Below the pieces are notes generated by a model that worked only from the letters and a program-made list of their open reading frames with translations, was not told the DNA's origin and made no database searches. DNA of 23,086 bases from DSNY01 sp016861185 (lineage in GTDB: Bacteria > Pseudomonadota > Gammaproteobacteria > Burkholderiales > Burkholderiaceae_F), in the NCBI GenBank assembly GCA_030263275.1, contig SZOR01000066.1:1-23086 (forward strand). The letters are read 5' to 3'. Shown piece after piece: positions 14,792 to 22,435 of this stretch; within the stretch, counting starts at the first letter, position 1; the number at the start of each line of letters is the position of its first letter. Both the position numbers and the translations under genes were made by a program.

Positions 14792-15571
14792 ATGTCGGTT
14801 CACAAACTCTTCGATCTGCGCGGCAGGACCGCGCTCGTGACGGGCGGCTCGCGCGGTCTCGGGCTGCAGATCGCCGAAGCGCTCGGCGAGATGGGCGCGA
14901 AGCTCGTGCTTTCGGCGCGCAAGGCGGACGAACTCGACCATGCGGTTGAACACCTGGCCGGGCAGGGCATTGAGGCGAACTGGGTCGCGGCCGACGGCTC
15001 GAAGCCGGATGACATCGCGCGGCTCGTCGACGAGACGCTGCGCCGGCTCGGCCATGTCGACATCCTGGTCAACAACGCCGGGGCGACCTGGGGCGCGCCG
15101 GCCGAAGACCACCCGCTCGACGCGTGGGACAAGATCATGAACCTGAACGTGCGCGGCACCTTCCTGCTGACGCAGGCGATCGGCAAGCGCTCGATGATCC
15201 CGCGCCGCTACGGCCGGATCGTGGTCATCGCGTCCATCGCCGGGCTGCGCGGCAACGCGCCGGGCACCGTCAAGACGATCGCGTACAACACGAGCAAAGG
15301 TGCGCTGGTCAATTTCACGCGCGCGCTCGCCGGCGAATGGGGCGCGTACGGCATCACGGTCAACGCGCTCGCGCCGGGCTTCTTCCCGTCGAAGATGACG
15401 CGCGGCGTGATCCAGCAGTTCGGCCCGGATACGCTCGCAAAGCACGCGCCGCTCGCTCGGCTCGGCGACGAGGAAGACCTGAAGGGCGCGGCGCTGCTGT
15501 TCGCCTCCGACGCCGGCAAGCACATCACCGGTCAGATCCTCGCGATCGACGGCGGTGTGACCGCCGTCTGA
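14792..15571 (+). CDS. SDR-family oxidoreductase (FabG / gluconate 5-dehydrogenase-like)
   Basis: 259 residues, a classical short-chain dehydrogenase. Motifs are TGGSRGLGL for the dinucleotide, NNAG, the catalytic Ser148 (IASIAG) and Tyr165/Lys169 (YNTSK), then PGFFPSKMT. The Arg in GGSRGLG slightly favours NADP(H). Between Ser148 and Tyr165 there are 17 positions, against 13 in typical SDRs, so a 4-residue insertion (around NAPGTVK) lies beside the active site and may shape the substrate pocket. It could oxidise or reduce a hydroxy/oxo group on the acyl chain, in CoA-bound or free form. A strong AAGGAGG (14780-14786) precedes the ATG. It lies 24 bases after the acyl-CoA dehydrogenase gene, with a thioesterase gene 4 bases downstream. 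Confidence 0.9.
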   Translation: MSVHKLFDLRGRTALVTGGSRGLGLQIAEALGEMGAKLVLSARKADELDHAVEHLAGQGIEANWVAADGSKPDDIARLVDETLRRLGHVDILVNNAGATWGAPAEDHPLDAWDKIMNLNVRGTFLLTQAIGKRSMIPRRYGRIVVIASIAGLRGNAPGTVKTIAYNTSKGALVNFTRALAGEWGAYGITVNALAPGFFPSKMTRGVIQQFGPDTLAKHAPLARLGDEEDLKGAALLFASDAGKHITGQILAIDGGVTAV

Positions 15572-15575
15572 ACTC

Positions 15576-15992
15576 ATGCGCGCGGAGTTGCACGAGATCC
15601 CGTTCATGCGCCTGCTCGGCGCCGAGCTGGTGCGTGCGGTCGACGGCGAGGCGGAGATCGCGCTCGCGCTGGCCGACGAGCACATGAACAGTTGGGGTGT
15701 TGGCCACGGCGGCGTGGTGATGTCGCTGCTCGACGTCGCCATGGCGCGCGCCGGCAAGTCGAAGGTCGAGGCGGAAAGCGGCGGCAGCGTGGGCAGCGTG
15801 ACGGTCGAGATGAAGACGAGCTTCTTCCGCCCGGCGCAGGGGCGGGTCGTCGCACGCGGCCGCGTGCTGCACCGGTCGACGACGATGGCGTACTGTGAGG
15901 CCGAACTGGTCGATGCCGGCGGAGCGCTGATCGCCAAGGCGCTCGGCACAATCAAGTTCCTGACCCGGCTCGACGCGGCCGACCGACTCTGA
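15576..15992 (+). CDS. PaaI-type hotdog-fold thioesterase
   Basis: 138 residues forming one hotdog domain. MNSWGVGHGGVVMSLLDVAMA carries the family residues Asn38, the HGG loop (His47-Gly-Gly) and the acidic Asp53 on the central helix, as in PaaI/YigI-type acyl-CoA thioesterases. It probably hydrolyses an acyl-CoA to release CoA, either as a product-forming step or to rescue CoA from dead-end intermediates, as PaaI does in phenylacetate breakdown. It starts 4 bases after the SDR stop without a strong ribosome-binding site of its own, so translation is probably coupled. The exact substrate cannot be told. Confidence 0.9.
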   Translation: MRAELHEIPFMRLLGAELVRAVDGEAEIALALADEHMNSWGVGHGGVVMSLLDVAMARAGKSKVEAESGGSVGSVTVEMKTSFFRPAQGRVVARGRVLHRSTTMAYCEAELVDAGGALIAKALGTIKFLTRLDAADRL

Positions 15993-16003
15993 AGGTGGAT
16001 CGA

Positions 16004-16996
16004 ATGCAAAACCGGCGCATCGTGCTCGCCAGCCGCCCGACCGGCTGGGTGACCGAAGACAACTTCCGCCTCGAAACGGTCGAGCTTCCGCCGGTCGCGG
16101 AAGGACAGGTGCTCGTTCGCAACGAATGGCTTTCGCTCGACCCGTACATGCGCGGGCGGATGAACGAGGGGCGTTCGTACGCGGCGTCGCAGCCGCTGAA
16201 CGAGACGATGATCGGCGGCACGGCGGGCGAAGTCGTCGAATCGCGGAATCCGAAGTTCGCGGCCGGCGACAAGGTCGTCGGCTACTTCGGCTGGCAGGAG
16301 TACGGGCTGTCCGACGGCAGCGGGTTGATGAAGGTCGACGCGACGCGTGTCCCGCTGTCGGCGTATCTCGGCGCAGTCGGCATGCCTGGCGTGACCGCCT
16401 GGTACGGACTGAACCGAATCATCGAGCCGAAGGCGGGCGAGACCGTCGTCGTGTCGGCGGCGAGCGGCGCCGTGGGCGGTGTCGTCGGCCAGCTCGCGAA
16501 GATCGCGGGTTGCCGCGCGGTGGGCATCGCGGGCGGCCCCGAGAAGTGTCGCTATGTCGTGGACGAGCTGAAGTTCGACGCCTGCGTCGACTACAAGAAC
16601 GAGGACGTGAGCAAAGCGCTCAAGGCCGCGTGTCCGAACGGCGTCGACGGCTACTTCGAGAACGTCGGCGGCGCGATCATGGATGCGGTGCTGCCGCGGA
16701 TGAACGCGTTCGGCCGCATCGCGCTGTGCGGACTGATCGCCGGCTACAACGGCCAGCCGATCCCGATCGGCAACCCGGCCTGGTTCCTCGTGAGCCGCCT
16801 GAAGCTGCAGGCCTTCATCATCTCCGAACATCTGGATGTGTGGCCGCAGGCGCTGAAAGAGCTCGGCGCGCACGTCGCGGCCGACTGCATCCGCTATCGC
16901 GAGACGGTCGCGCACGGGCTCGAAAACGCGCCGGCGGCATTCATCGGCATGCTGAAGGGGCAGAACTTCGGCAAGCAATTGGTGAAGCTGACATGA
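16004..16996 (+). CDS. Zinc-free NADP-dependent MDR reductase, CurA / leukotriene B4 12-hydroxydehydrogenase type
   Basis: 330 residues of the medium-chain reductase family without zinc ligands. Family marks are LSLDPYMRGRM (44-53), the nucleotide loop AASGAVGGVVGQLAK (152-166), GGPEKCRYVVDEL (177-189) and GYFENVGG. This subgroup (E. coli CurA, plant double-bond reductases, PTGR) reduces the C=C of alpha,beta-unsaturated ketones or aldehydes with NADPH, so the cluster may handle an enone or a non-CoA unsaturated intermediate. An in-frame GTG at 15995 would add three residues; the ATG at 16004 is preferred because AAGGTGGA lies 4-5 bases before it. Its stop overlaps the next start as ATGA, so the two are translationally coupled. 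Confidence 0.92.
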   Translation: MQNRRIVLASRPTGWVTEDNFRLETVELPPVAEGQVLVRNEWLSLDPYMRGRMNEGRSYAASQPLNETMIGGTAGEVVESRNPKFAAGDKVVGYFGWQEYGLSDGSGLMKVDATRVPLSAYLGAVGMPGVTAWYGLNRIIEPKAGETVVVSAASGAVGGVVGQLAKIAGCRAVGIAGGPEKCRYVVDELKFDACVDYKNEDVSKALKAACPNGVDGYFENVGGAIMDAVLPRMNAFGRIALCGLIAGYNGQPIPIGNPAWFLVSRLKLQAFIISEHLDVWPQALKELGAHVAADCIRYRETVAHGLENAPAAFIGMLKGQNFGKQLVKLT

Positions 16997-17874
16997 AGGA
17001 CTTCGCAGGCCGCGTCGCGGTCGTCACCGGCGCGGGCAGCGGCTTCGGTCGCGAGTTCGCGAAGATGGGGCACGCGCTCGGCATGAAACTCGTGCTCGCC
17101 GACATCCAGCGCGACGCGCTCGACGACACGCTCGCCGAACTGCGCACCGCCGGCGCGCAGGCGATCGGCGAGGTCGTCGACGTGGCGAAAAGCGAGCAGG
17201 TGCGGCATCTGGCTGATCGCGCGTACGCGGAGTTCGGCGCGGTGCACCTGCTGTTCAACAACGCGGGTGTCGCCGGCGGCGGGCTCGTGTGGGAGAACAC
17301 CGACAAGGACTGGCACTGGGTGCTCGGCGTCAACCTGATGGGGGTCGTGCACGGCATCCATCACTTCGTTCCGCGCATGCTCGAGGCGAACCGGCGCGGT
17401 GAGCCGGGCCACATCGTCAACACCGCGTCGATCGCCGGATTCCTGTGCCCGCCGTTGATGGGCGTCTACAACGTTTCGAAGCACGCGGTCGTGGCGCTGA
17501 CCGAGACGCTCTATCACGATCTGGCGCTCGCCAAGTCGACGATCGGCACGAGCGTCCTGTGCCCCGCGTTCGTGCCGACCGGCATCGCCGCGTCGGAGCG
17601 CAACCGCCCGGCCGAACTGGCGCGCGACCGCGAGCTGACCGCCTCGATGCGGCTCGCGCAGGCGCAGTCGGAAAAGGCGGTATCGAGCGGCCGGATGAGC
17701 GCGGCCGAGGTCGCGCAGATCACGTTCGACGCGATCCGCGCCGAGCGCTTCTACGTGTTCACGCACGACAAGATCCTCGCCGCGGTCGAGGCGCGCTTCG
17801 ATGCGGTGCTCGCGCGCCAGGCGCCGGCCGATCCGTTCGCGAGCAACCCGCGCGTGAAGCCGACGCCGACGTGA
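16993..17874 (+). CDS. SDR-family NAD(P)-dependent oxidoreductase (second SDR of the cluster)
   Basis: 293 residues. Glycine motif TGAGSGFGRE, NNAG, catalytic Ser146 (NTASIAG) and Tyr159/Lys163 (YNVSKHAV), with the normal 13-residue Ser-Tyr spacing. LADIQRD after the second strand puts an Asp where NAD-preferring SDRs have it. The C-terminal ~60 residues, after PTGIAASERNRP, extend beyond a minimal SDR and include a helical RMSAAEVAQITFDAIRAERF stretch found in many longer SDRs acting on bulky hydrophobic substrates. The start at 16993 overlaps the CurA-like stop (ATGA) and its stop overlaps the hydrolase start (GTGA). This three-gene coupled block probably acts on the same intermediate. Confidence 0.92.
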   Translation: MKDFAGRVAVVTGAGSGFGREFAKMGHALGMKLVLADIQRDALDDTLAELRTAGAQAIGEVVDVAKSEQVRHLADRAYAEFGAVHLLFNNAGVAGGGLVWENTDKDWHWVLGVNLMGVVHGIHHFVPRMLEANRRGEPGHIVNTASIAGFLCPPLMGVYNVSKHAVVALTETLYHDLALAKSTIGTSVLCPAFVPTGIAASERNRPAELARDRELTASMRLAQAQSEKAVSSGRMSAAEVAQITFDAIRAERFYVFTHDKILAAVEARFDAVLARQAPADPFASNPRVKPTPT

Positions 17875-18761
17875 TCGCGACCGGCCAATTCGCCGAACTG
17901 CCGAACGGCATCACGCTGCACTACGCGAGCTGCGGCGAACCGGGCCGCCCACTGCTGCTGTGCCTGCACGGCTTTCCGGAGTACTGGGCGGCGTGGGAAG
18001 ACGTATTGCCCGCCTTCGGCGCGGAGCACTACGCGGTCGCGCCGGACCTGCGCGGCTTCAACCTGTCGAGCCAGCCGGGCGAAGTCGCTGCGTATCGCGC
18101 GCGCGAGATCGTCGGCGACCTGCTGCGGTTGATCCGCGCGCTCGGCTACGAACGCGCCACGATCGTGGCGCACGACTGGGGCGGCGCGGCCGCCTGGGCG
18201 CTCGCGATCGCGCAGCCCGACATCGTCGAGCGGCTGATCGTGCTCAATTCGCCGCACCCGATCCCGTTTGCGCGCGAACTTGCGAACAATCCGGCGCAGC
18301 AGGCGGCGAGCGCGTACATGAACTGGCTGCGCGCCCCGGGTGCAGAAGAACGATTGGCGCAGGACGGTTTCCGCCGGCTCGAAGCCTTTTTTCTCGGCAT
18401 GCAGCGGCCGGACGCCCCCTGGCTGACGCCCGAGCGGCTCGCGCGCTACAAGGAAGTCTGGTCGCGCGGGCTGACCGGCGGCCTGAGCTATTACCGCGCT
18501 TCGCCGCTGTATCCGCCGACCGACGGCGATCCGGGCGCACGCAGACTGCAGCTCGCGCCCGCCGAGTTCGTCGTGCGCGTGCCCACCCTGATCCTCTGGG
18601 GCATGCGCGACACCGCGCTGCTGCCGGCGCTGCTGGACGGGCTCGCCGAACTCGTGCCGACATTGACGATCGAACGCCTCGAACGCGCGACCCACTGGCT
18701 CGTCCACGAGGAGCCCCGCTTCGTCGCCAGCCGCGTGCTCGACTTCATCGCGGCGCGCTGA
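17871..18761 (+). CDS. Alpha/beta hydrolase, epoxide-hydrolase-like
   Basis: 296 residues with a complete catalytic set: oxyanion-hole HGFPE (33-37), nucleophile Asp102 in AHDWGG, acid Asp247 in LILWGMRDTAL and base His275 in ATHWLVHE. An Asp rather than Ser nucleophile places it with epoxide hydrolases and haloalkane dehalogenases. The cap has a GGLSYYRA segment, the usual place of an epoxide-polarising Tyr, so epoxide hydrolase is the better guess; a dehalogenase needs a second halide-binding Trp or Asn, which I cannot place confidently. It would turn an epoxide into a diol, an odd step for plain fatty-acid oxidation. It starts at GTG 17871, overlapping the SDR stop. The frame is open far upstream, but homology begins at this GTG. 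Confidence 0.87.
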   Translation: MIATGQFAELPNGITLHYASCGEPGRPLLLCLHGFPEYWAAWEDVLPAFGAEHYAVAPDLRGFNLSSQPGEVAAYRAREIVGDLLRLIRALGYERATIVAHDWGGAAAWALAIAQPDIVERLIVLNSPHPIPFARELANNPAQQAASAYMNWLRAPGAEERLAQDGFRRLEAFFLGMQRPDAPWLTPERLARYKEVWSRGLTGGLSYYRASPLYPPTDGDPGARRLQLAPAEFVVRVPTLILWGMRDTALLPALLDGLAELVPTLTIERLERATHWLVHEEPRFVASRVLDFIAAR

Positions 18762-18782
18762 AATCCGCGTGGCAGAATCGCC

Positions 18783-18801
18783 GCCCTGCGAGCCGCAGGG
18801 C
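18783..18801. other. Perfect 8-base-stem hairpin ahead of the M16 peptidase gene
   Basis: GCCCTGCG (18783-18790) and CGCAGGGC (18794-18801) are exact inverted copies around a 3-base loop, in the only sizeable gap (61 bases) of the right-hand half of the gene run. No T run follows, so it is not a standard terminator. It ends 12 bases before the GGAGGT ribosome-binding site of the peptidase gene, where it could influence transcription or translation, or simply separate the catabolic block from the peptidase block. Confidence 0.4.
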
Positions 18802-18822
18802 CCATGTCGTCTGGAGGTCGAA

Positions 18823-21540
18823 TTGATCCGCTCGCTTCGCCTGTTCGTCGTCGCCTTCGTCACTGCGCTCGCGCTGCTGCCGGTGCACGCGCAGCTCAAG
18901 CTGCCGCCCGGCGTGCAGCGCGTCGCCTCGGTGGAGGGCGTCACCGAATACCGCCTCGCCAACGGCCTGCGCATGCTGTTGTACCCGGACGCATCGAAGC
19001 CGACCGCCACCGTCAACGTGACCTACCTGGTCGGTTCGCGCCACGAGAACTACGGCGAGACCGGCATGGCGCACCTGCTCGAGCACCTGATTTTCAAGGG
19101 CTCGAAGAAGTTCCCGGACCCCGAGAAGGAGTTCTCGCGCCGCGGCTTTCGCAACAACGGCACGACCTGGTTCGATCGCACCAACTACTTCTCGACCTTC
19201 CAGGCGAGCGACGACAACCTGCGCTGGGCGCTCGCGTGGAGCGCCGACGCGATGGTCAACTCCTTCATCGCGAAGAAGGATCTCGACTCCGAAATGACCG
19301 TCGTGCGCAATGAGTACGAGATGGGCGAAAACAGCCCGTCGCGCGTGCTGCTGCAGCGTTCGCTGTCGCTGATGTTCGACTGGCACAACTACGGCAATCC
19401 GCCGATCGGCAATCGCAGCGACATCGAAAACGTCCGCATCGAGAACCTGCAGGCCTTCTACCGCACCTACTACCAGCCGGACAACGCGGTGCTGACAGTG
19501 GCGGGCAAGTTCGACGAGGGCAGGACGCTCGGCTGGATCGCGGAGACCTTCGGCCGCATTCCCAAGCCCAAGCGCAAGCTGCCTGCGCTGTGGACGATCG
19601 AGCCGGCGCAGGACGGCGAGCGCAGCTTCGTCGTGCGGCGGCAAGGCGACATCCAGATCGTGCTGCTGTCGTACAAGATCCCGTCGGCGCTGCACCCGGA
19701 CGTCGACGCGCTCGGCGTCGCGAGCGAAATCCTCGGCAACACGCCGAACGGCCGGCTGCACAAGGAACTCGTCGACAAGGGACTCGCGGCGCAGGTGTTT
19801 TCCTATCTGTTCCCGACGCACGACCCCGGCGTCATCATGTTCGGCGCGGTGGTCAAGAAGGGCGATCCGGTCGAGCGCGCGCGCGATCGGCTGATCGAGG
19901 TCGTCGAAACGACTTTCGCGGCGCAGCCGGCGACCGATGCCGAACTGCAGCGCGTTCGGCGCGACGGCGAGACGACGTTCGAGCGGACCTTGTCGAACCC
20001 GGAGGAGTTCGGCGTTGCATTGTCGGAGTACATCGCGCTCGGCGACTGGCGGCTGTTTTTCCTCGCGCGCGATCGCCTGCAGCAGGTCCAGGGCGATGCC
20101 GTCGGCGAAGTCGCGCAGAAGTACTTCCGCCGCGACAACCGGACCGTCGGCACCTTCATTCCGGAAGATCAACCGCAGCGCGCGGCGATTCCGCTGGCGC
20201 CGAGCGCGGCTGAACGGCTTGCCGGCTTCAAGCCGCGCGCCGCGGTGGCGGCCGGCGAAGCCTTCGACCCGTCGCAGGAGAACATCGACAACCGCACGCG
20301 CCGGGTCGCGATCGGCGAGTTGAAGCTCGCACTGCTGCCGAAGAAGACGCGCGGCGAAACGGTCGACGCGGTGCTCAACTTCCGCTGGGGCGACGACAAG
20401 ACCCTGTTCGGCAAATCGGTCGTCGCACAGATGACCGAGGCAATGGTGGCCCGCGGCACCAGCAAGCTGACGCGTCAGCAGATCGCCGACGAGATGACGC
20501 GGCTCAGGATGACCGGCTCGTTGCGCCAGTTCCAGACCGACCGCGCGCATCTGGCCGACGCGCTGCGGCTGGCGGCGCACGTGCTGCGCGACGCGAACTT
20601 CCCCGAGGCGGAGTTCGACACGCTGAAGCGCGAGACGCTGACCGGCCTGCAGGCGCAGTTGAACGACCCGGCGGCGCGCTCGCGCGATGCGTTGCTCGCG
20701 CACTTCAACACCTATCCCGACGGCGATCCGCGCCACTACGTGCCGCTGGCGGCACGCATCGAAGCGGTGAACAGGCTCACGCTCGACGAAGTCAAGCGCT
20801 TCCACGCGGAGTTCTGGGGCACCGCGCGCGGCGAGATCGCGATCGTCGGCGACTTCGACGACCAGGCCATCGAGGCGCTGATCCGCGAGGTCTTCCCCGC
20901 ATGGCGCTCGCCCGCGCCGTACGCGCCGATCCTGTCCGAGCCGCGCGACGTCAAGCCGGCGCGCATCGTCGTCGACACGCCCGACAAGGAGAACGCCTTC
21001 TATCGCGCGCGCATCAACCTCGCACTGCGCGACGACGATGCCGACCATCCTGCATTGCAGCTTGCCAACTACATCTTCGGCGGCGGCCCCGGGTTGAGCA
21101 ACCGGCTGATGGACCGCGTGCGGCAGCGCGACGGGATCTCCTACGGCGCGGGCTCGGCGCTGCTCGTCAACAGCCGCGACCGCGCCGGCGCCTGGCAGAT
21201 CGCCGGTCTGGTCGCGCCGCAGAACGCCGCCCGCTTCGAGCAGGCCGTGCGCGAAGAGATCGAGCGCATGCTGAAGGACGGCTTCACGGCGAAGGAGATC
21301 GACGACGCGAAGAACGGCCTGCTGCAGGAGCGCCTATTGAACCGCTCGCAGGACGGCGTCGTCGCGCAGGCCTGGGTCGGATTGCTCGATGTCGACCGCA
21401 CGTTCGCCTTTTCGAAGCGGATGGAAGATCGCATCCGCGCGTTGACGCCGGCCGACGTAATCGCGGCCGTGCGGCGCCATGTCGATCCGGCCCGGCTGAC
21501 GGTGGTGATCGCCGGCGACGCGAAGAAAGGGGTCAAGTGA
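18823..21540 (+). CDS. Exported M16-family zinc metallopeptidase (insulinase/pitrilysin-like), double-length
   Basis: 905 residues, carrying two M16 half-units in one chain. A signal peptide (IRSLRLFVVAFVTALALLPVHA, cleaved before Gln24) sends it to the periplasm. The zinc site is the inverted HLLEH (His84, Glu87, His88) with third ligand Glu164 in VRNEYE, 76 residues on, as the family requires. The N-terminal active domain is followed by inactive domains, and the C-terminal half shows RDGISYGAGSALLV, the usual second-half motif. It degrades peptides or misfolded exported proteins. The start is TTG (18823) behind GGAGGT; the in-frame ATG at 18769 would put 18 residues ahead of the signal peptide and has no comparable ribosome-binding site. 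The next gene begins directly at the following base. Confidence 0.93.
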   Translation: MIRSLRLFVVAFVTALALLPVHAQLKLPPGVQRVASVEGVTEYRLANGLRMLLYPDASKPTATVNVTYLVGSRHENYGETGMAHLLEHLIFKGSKKFPDPEKEFSRRGFRNNGTTWFDRTNYFSTFQASDDNLRWALAWSADAMVNSFIAKKDLDSEMTVVRNEYEMGENSPSRVLLQRSLSLMFDWHNYGNPPIGNRSDIENVRIENLQAFYRTYYQPDNAVLTVAGKFDEGRTLGWIAETFGRIPKPKRKLPALWTIEPAQDGERSFVVRRQGDIQIVLLSYKIPSALHPDVDALGVASEILGNTPNGRLHKELVDKGLAAQVFSYLFPTHDPGVIMFGAVVKKGDPVERARDRLIEVVETTFAAQPATDAELQRVRRDGETTFERTLSNPEEFGVALSEYIALGDWRLFFLARDRLQQVQGDAVGEVAQKYFRRDNRTVGTFIPEDQPQRAAIPLAPSAAERLAGFKPRAAVAAGEAFDPSQENIDNRTRRVAIGELKLALLPKKTRGETVDAVLNFRWGDDKTLFGKSVVAQMTEAMVARGTSKLTRQQIADEMTRLRMTGSLRQFQTDRAHLADALRLAAHVLRDANFPEAEFDTLKRETLTGLQAQLNDPAARSRDALLAHFNTYPDGDPRHYVPLAARIEAVNRLTLDEVKRFHAEFWGTARGEIAIVGDFDDQAIEALIREVFPAWRSPAPYAPILSEPRDVKPARIVVDTPDKENAFYRARINLALRDDDADHPALQLANYIFGGGPGLSNRLMDRVRQRDGISYGAGSALLVNSRDRAGAWQIAGLVAPQNAARFEQAVREEIERMLKDGFTAKEIDDAKNGLLQERLLNRSQDGVVAQAWVGLLDVDRTFAFSKRMEDRIRALTPADVIAAVRRHVDPARLTVVIAGDAKKGVK

Positions 21541-22002
21541 ATGGCCTACGCCGACTACCGTCATCGCATCGAGCTGCGCGTCCGCTGGGCCGAGGTCGAT
21601 ATGCAGGGGGTCGTGTTCAACGGCCACTATCTGACCTACTGCGACGTGTGCCTGACCGAGTACTGGCGCGCGGTCGGGCTGCGGTACCCGGAAGACCTCG
21701 TCGCGCACGGCAGCGATACCTTCGCGCGCAAGATCACGATCGAATACCACGCGCCGGCGATATACGACGACGTGTTGGAGATCTGCGGCCGCGTGTCGCA
21801 CATCGGGCGCAGCAGCATGCGCTTCGCGGTCGAGATCTTCCGCAAGGGCGCAACGGATGCGCCGCTGATCGGCGCCGAACTCGTCTACGTCAATGCCGAT
21901 CCGGTCAGCAAGAAGTCGCAGCCCTGGCCCGAGCGTATCCGCGAGGCAATGCGGCGCTACGAACGCGTGCCCCCGGAGGAAGCCGCGCATGGCGCGCGCT
22001 GA
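21541..22002 (+). CDS. YbgC/4-hydroxybenzoyl-CoA-thioesterase-like hotdog thioesterase
   Basis: 153 residues, one hotdog domain. VRWAEVDMQGVVFNGHYLTYCD is the family fingerprint, with catalytic Asp20 in the position used by YbgC and 4-hydroxybenzoyl-CoA thioesterase; ITIEYHAPAIYDDVLEI forms the core strand pair. It hydrolyses an acyl-CoA or acyl-ACP. This is the second thioesterase of the gene run and belongs to a different hotdog branch from the PaaI-type one at 15576. Its ATG directly follows the M16 stop, with AAAGGGG inside the end of that gene as ribosome-binding site. Its last 14 bases overlap the acetyltransferase gene. Confidence 0.93.
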   Translation: MAYADYRHRIELRVRWAEVDMQGVVFNGHYLTYCDVCLTEYWRAVGLRYPEDLVAHGSDTFARKITIEYHAPAIYDDVLEICGRVSHIGRSSMRFAVEIFRKGATDAPLIGAELVYVNADPVSKKSQPWPERIREAMRRYERVPPEEAAHGAR

Positions 22003-22420
22003 AGTGAAGGTCGAGCTCGGCGCCTGGGACGAGCTGGTGCACGAGGCCACGCCGATCCGCCATGCGGTGTTCGTGCAGGAGCAGGGCGTTCCCGCCGAGA
22101 TCGAGCTCGACGAATGGGACCCCCTGTCGTTGCATGCGATCGCGCGCGACGGCGACGGCCGCGCGATCGGAACGGGCCGGCTGCTGCCCGACGGTCATAT
22201 CGGCCGCATGGCGGTGCTGAGGACTGCGCGCGGCAGCGGTGCGGGTACGGCGATCCTGCTGGCGCTGATGGACGCCGCGCGCGAGCGCGGGCACCGCGAG
22301 GTCGTGCTCAACGCGCAGACGCACGCCGCGCGGTTCTATCGGCGGCTGGGCTTCGTGGAAGAAGGCGGCGTGTTCGACGACGCCGGCATTCCGCACATCG
22401 CAATGCGCCGTGCGATGTAG
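21989..22420 (+). CDS. GNAT-family N-acetyltransferase (YjcF/ElaA-like)
   Basis: 143 residues. The N-terminal IRHAVFVQEQGVPAEIELDE segment is typical of the YjcF/ElaA-like GNAT branch. The acetyl-CoA pyrophosphate loop is RTARGSGAG (78-86), after strand GRMAVL, and RFYRRLGFVEEG (115-126) is the usual motif B. It transfers an acetyl group from acetyl-CoA to an unknown amine. The frame is open upstream to 21893 inside the thioesterase gene, but homology starts at ATG 21989, which has GGAGGA about 8 bases upstream. It ends the rightward gene run; the converging NRDE-family gene stops 15 bases later and no terminator hairpin is evident between them. Confidence 0.9.
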   Translation: MARAEVKVELGAWDELVHEATPIRHAVFVQEQGVPAEIELDEWDPLSLHAIARDGDGRAIGTGRLLPDGHIGRMAVLRTARGSGAGTAILLALMDAARERGHREVVLNAQTHAARFYRRLGFVEEGGVFDDAGIPHIAMRRAM

Positions 22421-22435
22421 CCGCAGCGGTCGCGA

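Noticed and set aside
10742..16978. A 2,078-codon open frame on the minus strand
   Set aside because: It lies antisense to seven clearly recognisable genes, its translation is Arg/Asp/His-rich low-complexity sequence without family motifs, and long antisense open frames are expected in DNA with this G/C third-position bias.
17871..18761. Haloalkane dehalogenase
   Set aside because: The Asp nucleophile is shared with epoxide hydrolases, and the cap segment GGLSYYRA is more epoxide-hydrolase-like; I cannot place the second halide-binding residue.
18765..18785. Sigma-54 type promoter (TGGCA...GC) upstream of the M16 gene
   Set aside because: Only the TGGCA half and a GG-N10-GC spacing fit; the -12 TTGC element is missing, and GG-N10-GC is frequent by chance in this composition.
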